Positions 1 to 5,148 of a DNA stretch of 8,421 nucleotides are shown one piece after another. Location: NCBI GenBank assembly GCA_023426765.1, contig JAEZBW010000281.1, forward strand, positions 1 through 8,421, in the 5' to 3' direction. Positions within the stretch are counted from its first letter, which is position 1, and each line of letters begins with the position of its first letter. The notes below the pieces were generated by a model that was not told the DNA's origin, did not search any database, and was given only the letters and a program-made list of their open reading frames with translations. This DNA comes from Bacillota bacterium. Its GTDB lineage: Bacteria; Bacillota; Clostridia; DSM-8532. The translations under genes and the position numbers were made by a program.

Positions 1-26
1 ATTCTTCGCTGCGCTCAGAATGACAG
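1..26. repeat. Edge fragment of a likely dispersed short repeat
   Basis: The window opens with an imperfect palindrome in which ATTCT at 1-5 pairs with AGAAT at 17-21 around a GC-rich core (GC at 8-9 with GC at 13-14). The reverse complement reads like the short intergenic repeat with a core close to TTCTGAGCGCAGCGAAGAA, which I recall from many bacterial genomes. The repeat character comes from memory of similar sequences; only one copy is visible and its left end may be cut off. Confidence 0.35.
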
Positions 27-37
27 CTTCGCAAACG

Positions 38-58
38 TTTACCGCAGTGGATTTACCG
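38..58. repeat. Short direct repeat TTTACCG
   Basis: TTTACCG occurs at 38-44 and again at 52-58, a 14-base period upstream of yigZ. It could be a binding-site pair or chance. I see no convincing sigma-A promoter in 1-72. Confidence 0.25.
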
Positions 59-72
59 TGTTGGGAATTCCG

Positions 73-113
73 AAAAGGAGGTATGTATGATTCCGTGATC
101 ATACATGAAGGGT
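73..113 (+). promoter_or_regulatory. yigZ translation start region: strong SD followed by a perfect 9-bp hairpin
   Basis: AAAAGGAGGT at 73-82 is a near-perfect Shine-Dalgarno. It is followed immediately by ATGTATGAT (83-91), a TCCGTG loop (92-97) and ATCATACAT (98-106), which pair perfectly; U82-G107 could add a wobble pair. Measured linearly, the SD is 23 to 32 bases from the candidate yigZ starts at 105 and 114, too far for normal initiation. If the stem forms and is skipped, only 7 bases separate it from ATG 114. ATG 83 opens an out-of-frame 26-codon ORF ending at 163. ATG 87, at ideal SD spacing, opens a three-codon ORF (Met-Ile-Pro-stop, 87-98). Confidence 0.6.
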
Positions 114-764
114 ATGCAAACCTGTTATCGTACGGTTCTGAAAACGGGGAGCGGCGAATATGAGGAAAAGCGTTCCCGATTTTTGGCCTGGGCGTATCCG
201 GTCAGCAGCGAAGAAGAGGTGCAGAATCTGCTGTCCGACCTGAAAAAGAAGTACTGGGATGCGAGACATCATTGTTATGCTTATAGTATAGACTCCGAAA
301 CAACGGCACAGAGGTTCGGGGATGACGGAGAACCTTCAGGAACTGCCGGGCTGCCTATTTTGGAAGCCATCCGGAAAAGGGAGCTTACCAATGTGCTCGT
401 CATCGTGGTTCGGTATTTCGGCGGAATCCTTCTCGGCGCTTCCGGCCTTGTCCGTGCATATGGAAAGGCAGCCGCGGCGGGGCTTGACGATGCGGGCATC
501 CTGCTGCGCAAGCAATGTGTAAAAACAGCCTTACAGATTGATTATACCCTTTACGGAAAAGTACAAAATGTATTGGCTGCAAACGGATATGCCGTATCCG
601 GCACGGATTTTTCGGAAATTGTACAGATAAGCCTTTTGATCGAACCTGAAAATATGGATCATTTTGAAAAGGAAATGGCTGAAATCACCGCAGGTCAGGC
701 AAAAATAACGCGGTATGAAAAAACATTTGTGAATTTTGATGAAAAGGGAAATTATCTGAGTTGA
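105..764 (+). CDS. yigZ: YigZ/IMPACT family protein
   Basis: This is a member of the YigZ/YvyE family, related to the N-terminal domain of eukaryotic IMPACT; its biochemical role in bacteria is unsettled, and a translation- or nucleic-acid-linked role is usually proposed. The protein is 219 aa, close to the usual 205-220. Its N-terminal domain carries the family signatures: KRSRF near residues 22-26, HHCYAY at 55-60, the DGEPSGTAG block at 74-82 and RYFGG...GASGLVRAYG at 103-120. The C-terminal part (about 140-210) fits the ferredoxin-like DUF1949 domain. Homology to the family begins around residue 7, so both Met1 (105) and Met4 (114) are possible starts. Neither has a normally spaced ribosome binding site; the strong SD at 73-82 is separated from them by a hairpin. 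It is the first of five tandem genes, with 77 bases before yebC. Confidence 0.9.
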   Translation: MKGMQTCYRTVLKTGSGEYEEKRSRFLAWAYPVSSEEEVQNLLSDLKKKYWDARHHCYAYSIDSETTAQRFGDDGEPSGTAGLPILEAIRKRELTNVLVIVVRYFGGILLGASGLVRAYGKAAAAGLDDAGILLRKQCVKTALQIDYTLYGKVQNVLAANGYAVSGTDFSEIVQISLLIEPENMDHFEKEMAEITAGQAKITRYEKTFVNFDEKGNYLS

Positions 765-841
765 AATTTGCAGGGGTTAATGAGAAAATAAGTATTGGAC
801 GTTATGTCCGAGCAGAGTTGAATTGAAATTGAGGTGGAATT

Positions 842-1570
842 ATGTCCGGTCATTCCAAATGGGCAAACATTAAACACAAGAAGGAAAAAACCGACGCCCA
901 GAGGGGAAAGGTATTTACAAAGCTGGGAAGGGAAATTGCAATCGCAGTTCGAGCCGGTGGGCCTGATCCGAATGCCAATGCACGGCTGAAGGATATTATC
1001 GCCAAGGCGAAAGCAAATAATGTCCCCAATGACAATATTGCCAGAAGCATCAAAAAAGCTTCCGGAGAGTCAGGCAGTGACAACTACGAGGAGATCCTGT
1101 ATGAAGGTTACGGGCCCGGCGGTGTTGCGGTCATTGTTGAAACGCTGACTGATAACAGAAACCGTACGGCAGGGGATGTGCGTCACGTGTTTGACAAGTA
1201 TGGGGGAAACCTGGGCACCAATGGCTGCGTATCCTTTATGTTTGACAAAAGGGGCCAGTTTATCATAGAAAAAACAAAGGGCTTTGACGAGGACAAATTG
1301 CTGATGACAGCACTGGAAGCCGGTGCCCTCGACGTTACCGGTGAAGAGGAATACTGCGAGGTCATCACCGAACCCGATGATTTTTCCAAGGTTCTAGAGA
1401 CCCTGGAAAAGGAAGGGTATCATTTTGAAACGGCTGAAGTAGCCATGCTTCCGCAGACTACCACAGAATTGAAGGATCCTGATATGGTTGAAAATATGGA
1501 AAAACTGATTGAAAAGCTGGAAGACCTGGATGATGTGCAAAACATCTATCACAACTGGGATCAGGATTAA
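842..1570 (+). CDS. yebC: YebC/PmpR family ribosome-associated or regulatory protein
   Basis: This is a cytoplasmic YebC/TACO1-family protein of 242 aa, a typical length. The hallmark start MSGHSKWANIKHKK is present, followed by an AQRGKVFTKLGREI helix, the IARSIKKASGE segment near residues 62-72, and the EGYGPGGVAVIVE..TDNRNRT block near 88-109, which is nearly invariant in the family. Members were first annotated as transcriptional regulators (PmpR); more recent work on bacterial YebC and human TACO1 points to relief of ribosome stalling at proline-rich stretches. Which applies here cannot be told from sequence. GAGGTGG, about five bases before ATG 842, is a clear ribosome binding site. In many bacteria yebC sits beside ruvC, which is absent here. 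The 77-base gap before it contains a small GGAC...GTCC repeat but no convincing promoter. Confidence 0.95.
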   Translation: MSGHSKWANIKHKKEKTDAQRGKVFTKLGREIAIAVRAGGPDPNANARLKDIIAKAKANNVPNDNIARSIKKASGESGSDNYEEILYEGYGPGGVAVIVETLTDNRNRTAGDVRHVFDKYGGNLGTNGCVSFMFDKRGQFIIEKTKGFDEDKLLMTALEAGALDVTGEEEYCEVITEPDDFSKVLETLEKEGYHFETAEVAMLPQTTTELKDPDMVENMEKLIEKLEDLDDVQNIYHNWDQD

Positions 1571-1630
1571 TGCCGAAGTTGTTTTAAACGGAATTGCCGG
1601 TTTTGGCAAATGAAGCAGGAGATTGGAAGC

Positions 1631-2089
1631 ATGGAAAAACAGTCACTGGACTTAAAACAAATCAAGGAAATCATTCCGCACAGGTACCCTTTTCTGCTGA
1701 TAGATAAAATTTTGGAAGTGGAGCTGGAACCTGTAACCCGTGCGGTGGCGATTAAAAACGTGACGGTGAACGAACCCTTCTTTCAGGGTCATTTTCCCGA
1801 CTTCCCCATCATGCCGGGCGTGCTGGTGATCGAAGCCCTGGCGCAGACTGCCTGTGTCGCGGGGCTGATGATGGAGGAAAACAAAGGCAAGCTGCCGCTG
1901 TTTACTGGGATAGATGATCTGAAGATCAGACGTCAGGTTGTTCCCGGAGACACATTAAAGCTCGAGGCCGAATTTACTGCATATCGCCGCGGCGTCGGTA
2001 AGGTGAAGGTAAGGGCCTCGGTGGAGGATCATACGGCGGTAGAGGGCATTATCAAGTTTGCGATCATGGATCCCAAAGGAAAAGTGTAA
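1631..2089 (+). CDS. fabZ: 3-hydroxyacyl-ACP dehydratase FabZ
   Basis: FabZ dehydrates (3R)-3-hydroxyacyl-ACP to trans-2-enoyl-ACP in type II fatty acid synthesis in the cytoplasm. The protein shows the IIPHRYPFLLIDKI start at residues 14-27, the catalytic His54 in FQGHFPDFPIMPG and the catalytic Glu68 in VIEALAQ, on a single hot-dog fold. I prefer the start at 1631 (152 aa) because AGGAG at 1617-1621 is well spaced from it. An in-frame ATG at 1610 would add seven residues but has no ribosome binding site and directly follows a small TTGCC/GGCAA hairpin (1594-1609). The gene ends two bases before the phosphoesterase gene, so the two are almost certainly cotranscribed. FabZ is usually found with acc or fab genes in Clostridia; here none is visible, so this may be a stand-alone or second copy. 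Confidence 0.93.
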   Translation: MEKQSLDLKQIKEIIPHRYPFLLIDKILEVELEPVTRAVAIKNVTVNEPFFQGHFPDFPIMPGVLVIEALAQTACVAGLMMEENKGKLPLFTGIDDLKIRRQVVPGDTLKLEAEFTAYRRGVGKVKVRASVEDHTAVEGIIKFAIMDPKGKV

Positions 2090-2091
2090 CG

Positions 2092-2796
2092 ATGCGAATT
2101 TATGCCATATCCGATTTACACCTCGCCCTGGCCGAAGATAAACCGATGGACGTTTTTGGTTCCGGGTGGGAGGATTATATGCGCCGTATCCGCGAAAACT
2201 GGCAACAGACTGTTTCTGCGGACGATTTGGTTTTGCTTCCCGGCGACATATCCTGGGTGACGTACCTGAATGATGCGGGCCCCGATTTTCAATATATTGA
2301 ATCGCTTCCGGGAAGAAAGATCATTACAAAGGGAAATCATGATTATTGGTGGACAACCAGGAATAAACTGAACGATTATCTGGTGAGAGAAAACCTGAAA
2401 AGCATCTCCTTTCTCCAGAATAACGCCTGTTTTTTCGGCAATGTGGCGATCACAGGATCGAGAGGCTGGAAAAACCCGGAGGATGAAGGGTTCACATCCG
2501 AGGATGAGAAAATATATTTGCGGGAACTGGAGCGGCTGAAGCTTTCACTGAAGGAAACCGAGGGGTTCGGCGGGACGATCATCGCCATGCTGCATTATCC
2601 GCCCTTCAGTTCAAAGGGAAAGCCAACAGGCTTCGCTGACCTTCTGAACCAATTTCACGTTGATATTTGCATCTATGGTCACCTGCACGGAAGAAAGTGT
2701 CAGAATGCCGCAGAGGGCGATTTAAACGGTGTTCGGTACCATCTGGTTTCAGCCGATCATCTGGCGTTTATGCCCCTGAAGCTGGGCGAATGGTAA
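2092..2796 (+). CDS. Calcineurin-like metallophosphoesterase
   Basis: This 234-aa protein is a cytoplasmic, probably dinuclear-metal phosphoesterase; the substrate is unknown. The metal-binding motifs appear in the canonical order: Asp8 and His10 in SDLHL, Asp52 in PGDISW, Asn82, His83 and Asp84 in GNHDYWW, His168 in LHYPP, then His197 and His199 in GHLHG. The extra Trp pair after GNHDY and the GDISW form match a conserved family of uncharacterised bacterial phosphoesterases (COG1768-like) rather than MPP-type nucleases or diadenosine tetraphosphatases. No signal peptide is present. AAAGGA at 2075-2080, inside the end of fabZ, serves as the ribosome binding site, and the two-base gap implies translational coupling. 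The next gene, dnaX, begins 18 bases after its stop. Confidence 0.9.
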   Translation: MRIYAISDLHLALAEDKPMDVFGSGWEDYMRRIRENWQQTVSADDLVLLPGDISWVTYLNDAGPDFQYIESLPGRKIITKGNHDYWWTTRNKLNDYLVRENLKSISFLQNNACFFGNVAITGSRGWKNPEDEGFTSEDEKIYLRELERLKLSLKETEGFGGTIIAMLHYPPFSSKGKPTGFADLLNQFHVDICIYGHLHGRKCQNAAEGDLNGVRYHLVSADHLAFMPLKLGEW

Positions 2797-2814
2797 GGGA
2801 AATGAGGTGTTTTC

Positions 2815-4461
2815 GTGGCGCATCAGGCATTATACCGAAAATTCAGGCCGCAGAATTTTGATGATGTCGTTGAACAACAGCATATTGTCAACACGCTGAA
2901 GAATATTGTCCTGTCCGGGAACACAACCCACGCTTACCTTTTCAGCGGAACGCGCGGGACGGGCAAGACCACTATGGCAAAAATCTTCGCTCGTGCTGTA
3001 AACTGCCTTCAGCCCAGACAGGGCAACCCCTGTAACGAATGCACCGTGTGCAGGGGGATTCTGGAGGGTACAATCCTTGATGTCATCGAAATAGACGCGG
3101 CCTCAAACAACAGCGTCGACAACGTTCGGGGCATTATCGATGAAGTGGTCTACACCCCTACCCATGCACGTAAAAAAGTATATATCATAGATGAGGTGCA
3201 CATGCTGTCCACCGGTGCATTCAATGCTCTGTTAAAAACCCTGGAAGAGCCGCCGCAGCATGTCATGTTCATATTGGCAACCACGGAACCTCACAAGCTG
3301 CCTGCCACAGTGCTGTCCCGGTGTCAGCGCTTTGATTTCAGGCGTATTTCACCCGCCGGAATTGTTCAAAGGCTGATGTATGTTGCCCAGGAAGCCAACA
3401 TCACCCTTGCAAAGGAAGCGGCATTTTTTATTGCATCCCTTTCTGAAGGTGCTTTGCGGGATGGCATCAGTATTCTGGACCAATGTATTGCCACCGGCAA
3501 AAATCCACTGGAACTGGAAGATGTCCATGAAATCATCGGTGTCGCACCCAACCTGCTGATTCTAAGTACAGCCGACGATCTGATCGATCGCAACGCGAAG
3601 GGAGCGGTTGAAGCTATCGACCGGCTGATAGCCGACGGCAAGGATCCGGGCCAGTTTTTACAGGGCATGATACAGCTGTTCAGGGATATTCTTGTTTATA
3701 AAGCGGGAAACAGCATTGAACCATTGTTGTCCATGACCGGAGAAGACAGGGCCAGGGTTCCGGTGCTGGCCGGAAAGCTTTCCATTACCGAAGCACTGAT
3801 GGCAGTACGCGAGCTGTCCGATCTGGAATCCGGAATCCGCTGGAGTTCAAGCCCCCGGATACTGCTCGAAATGGCATTCCTTCGGATCTGTGAAAGAGAG
3901 ATGAACCGGGACGAGGACAAATTGTCGGATCAGATCAAACTGTTAGAGCAGAGGATCCGAAGGCTGGAGGAAGGTATCGCATCAGGTCAGTCACCTGTCA
4001 GGGCTACGCCTGCGGCTTATGCGGCCGGGAAAACGACGGATGCCGTACCGCCTGCCGGTGAGAAAAAACCGGCGCCGCAGCAAAGCAAACCTCAAATCAC
4101 TGCTGCGGCCGCTGATAAAACGCCCTTCGCCCAATGGGGTGACGTAATGGAAGAGCTTAGAAAGAACAAGCATATGGCCATTTTCAGCTATTTAAGCGAT
4201 GCGCGGGCGGTATGGAAGGATCAAAACACCGTATGGATTATCCTTCCGGAGGAAGAGGTTTACCAGAAACAGATTTTAAGTAAAACTGAAAATATGGACA
4301 TCATTACGCGCATGATCTGCTCCTTAACGGGAAAAGATCTCCAGGCCGAGCTGTTTAAAGCAGACAAAAAGGAAAAGAAGGAACCCAAAACCGAAGTTCC
4401 TGAAAATATCCTTCAGTTCGCTGCAAAGACCGGCTTGAAACTGGATATCGTGGATGAATAG
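2815..4461 (+). CDS. dnaX: DNA polymerase III subunits gamma and tau
   Basis: DnaX is the ATPase of the replicative clamp loader that loads the beta clamp and, as tau, links polymerase to helicase. The 548-aa protein has the AAA+ module at about 1-220: Walker A GTRGTGKT at 45-52, zinc-binding Cys64, Cys73, Cys76 and Cys79, Walker B IIDEVHML at 124-131, and the SRC motif with the arginine finger at 168-170. The collar domain spans about 225-365. A Pro/Ala/Lys-rich linker (about 390-435) precedes a tau-type C-terminal domain (about 436-515) and a charged tail. GTG at 2815 is chosen because GAGGTG lies five bases upstream and homology begins at ALYRKFRP. I find no convincing programmed frameshift signal for a short gamma form. 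The ybaB and recR genes, which usually follow dnaX in Firmicutes, are missing here. Confidence 0.96.
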   Translation: MAHQALYRKFRPQNFDDVVEQQHIVNTLKNIVLSGNTTHAYLFSGTRGTGKTTMAKIFARAVNCLQPRQGNPCNECTVCRGILEGTILDVIEIDAASNNSVDNVRGIIDEVVYTPTHARKKVYIIDEVHMLSTGAFNALLKTLEEPPQHVMFILATTEPHKLPATVLSRCQRFDFRRISPAGIVQRLMYVAQEANITLAKEAAFFIASLSEGALRDGISILDQCIATGKNPLELEDVHEIIGVAPNLLILSTADDLIDRNAKGAVEAIDRLIADGKDPGQFLQGMIQLFRDILVYKAGNSIEPLLSMTGEDRARVPVLAGKLSITEALMAVRELSDLESGIRWSSSPRILLEMAFLRICEREMNRDEDKLSDQIKLLEQRIRRLEEGIASGQSPVRATPAAYAAGKTTDAVPPAGEKKPAPQQSKPQITAAAADKTPFAQWGDVMEELRKNKHMAIFSYLSDARAVWKDQNTVWIILPEEEVYQKQILSKTENMDIITRMICSLTGKDLQAELFKADKKEKKEPKTEVPENILQFAAKTGLKLDIVDE

Positions 4462-4499
4462 ACAGGTCCCGCGGATGGCTTTCAGGGGCTGCCTGTGAA

Positions 4500-4513
4500 C
4501 AGTAACCAGTAAC
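4500..4513. repeat. Tandem 7-bp repeat CAGTAAC x2
   Basis: CAGTAAC occurs twice without a gap just after dnaX. Upstream, ACAGG at 4462-4466 can pair with CCTGT at 4492-4496, with CCC/GGG inside, giving a weak hairpin with no T tract. It is therefore not a convincing intrinsic terminator for the dnaX operon. Significance is unclear. Confidence 0.3.
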
Positions 4514-4545
4514 GATAGAAAAGCGTGATATTTTAGCAGTGGGGC

Positions 4546-4575
4546 TTGACAGCGGGTTTGTTTAGCTGTTATAGT
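4546..4575 (+). promoter_or_regulatory. Sigma-A-type promoter upstream of rho
   Basis: A perfect -35 box TTGACA (4546-4551) is followed after an 18-base spacer by TATAGT (4570-4575), five of six matches to the -10 consensus. Transcription would start near 4582. A second exact TATAAT at 4640-4645 lacks a good -35. The only recognisable full-size gene downstream on this strand is rho, about 570 bases away, so this is the likely rho promoter. Confidence 0.7.
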
Positions 4576-4723
4576 AAAATTACCAAATACCAGCGATTCA
4601 GCTATTTCCCGAGGATGTATCTTAATTGGTTTTTCTGTCTATAATTTAAAAAATCCATAAAAAAACGGGTTTTTAACTATAGCATCTGACTTCCCAAAGA
4701 ATCATGGATACTACCCAACCAAC

Positions 4724-4885
4724 ATGAACAGAATAGAGTATAACAAAGCTTTGCTCTCTTTCGGATCAGGTTTTGGTATGCGGAATTAGAATACTTCGCA
4801 GTTACTTGATACAATTTATTTGGATATGCAGAGTTCGGCACAGAATACGCTTCAGTCTCAGACCAACAGGGTAAATGATCGTTAA
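4724..4885 (+). pseudogene. Possible small gene remnant interrupted by an amber codon
   Basis: A frame open from 4661 contains ATG 4724 and runs 21 codons to TAG 4787-4789. It then continues in the same frame for 31 protein-like codons (with LLDTIYLDMQSS near 4802-4837, Gln/Ser/Asn-rich after it) to TAA at 4883-4885. A different frame continues protein-like from about 4882 to 4942. This could be a decayed gene inside the rho leader or simply chance in non-coding sequence. There is no ribosome binding site before ATG 4724, and I recognise no family. Confidence 0.2.
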
Positions 4886-4955
4886 TTCTGATGAATGGTA
4901 TGAAAAATGCTGAGGGAAATTATTCACAAATAAATTATTTTTTAATATGATTTAT

Positions 4956-4994
4956 GTATGAAAGCTGAACGTGCTTTTGTTCCCGGCTTCATAC
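4956..4994 (+). promoter_or_regulatory. Long imperfect hairpin in the rho leader
   Basis: GTATGAA (4956-4962) pairs with TTCATAC (4988-4994). The stem continues past a bulged A4963 through GCU/GGC (4964-4966 with 4985-4987, including one G-U pair) and GAAC/GTTC (4967-4970 with 4979-4982, opposite a CC bulge), closing an 8-base loop. There is no T tract behind it, so it is not a terminator. The stem sequesters the start codon at 4958 of the small ORF described below. Biological role is inferred only. Confidence 0.4.
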
Positions 4995-5137
4995 GGGCAG
5001 CGGGCACAGGGTTGGAACCCGATTTCGGCATGTGGGTGTCCAATATTGGTTTGATCCCATACAATATTCCATCGGATAATCAATTGGTTTATGAAATATA
5101 CACCAATCCATTAATTTCAAAGGTGAAAACAAAATAA
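4958..5137 (+). CDS. Possible 59-aa upstream ORF coupled to rho
   Basis: ATG 4958 opens a 59-codon frame with no recognisable family; the product begins MKAERAFVPGF and ends in NPLISKVKTK. Its TAA at 5135-5137 overlaps the AAGGCGG ribosome binding site of rho (5136-5142), 11 bases before the rho start. That is the arrangement expected of a coupled leader peptide. Against it, no ribosome binding site precedes ATG 4958 and the start lies in a hairpin. Internal ATG 5030 would give a 35-residue version. It could be a real small protein, a translated leader, or a chance open frame; I favour the last two equally. Confidence 0.28.
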   Translation: MKAERAFVPGFIRAAGTGLEPDFGMWVSNIGLIPYNIPSDNQLVYEIYTNPLISKVKTK

Positions 5138-5148
5138 GGCGGTGTGTC

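Larger units (their letters stand above)
4582..5148 (+). other. Long 5' leader region of rho
   Basis: About 567 bases between the predicted start of transcription and rho, clearly richer in A and T than the neighbouring genes. No known riboswitch class is recognised. Visible elements are an exact TATAAT at 4640-4645; a C-rich, G-poor stretch at about 4685-4725 that could act as a Rho loading (rut) site; a broken small open frame (4724-4885); a hairpin at 4956-4994; a 59-codon open frame (4958-5137); and a perfect palindrome CCAATATTGG at 5040-5049. In Bacillus subtilis, rho controls its own mRNA by premature termination in a long leader. A similar role here is inference from position and length. 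Confidence 0.45.

Noticed and set aside
4060..4071. A6 run in dnaX (codons GAG AAA AAA CCG) as a frameshift site for gamma
   Set aside because: The zero-frame phase does not give an A AAA AAG heptamer and six A's are short for transcriptional slippage; the C-AAA-AAG at 4365-4371 is too near the end to make a gamma-sized product.
4462..4496. Hairpin after dnaX as an intrinsic terminator
   Set aside because: The stem is broken and no T tract follows; readthrough or Rho-dependent ending is as likely.
4787..4789. TAG read as pyrrolysine in the leader ORF
   Set aside because: No downstream structure or ribosome binding site supports translation, and nothing else in the window suggests amber decoding.
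5009..5020. GGGTTGGAACCC resembling a tRNA T-arm
   Set aside because: No acceptor, D or anticodon arms can be built around it, and the loop lacks the TTC core.
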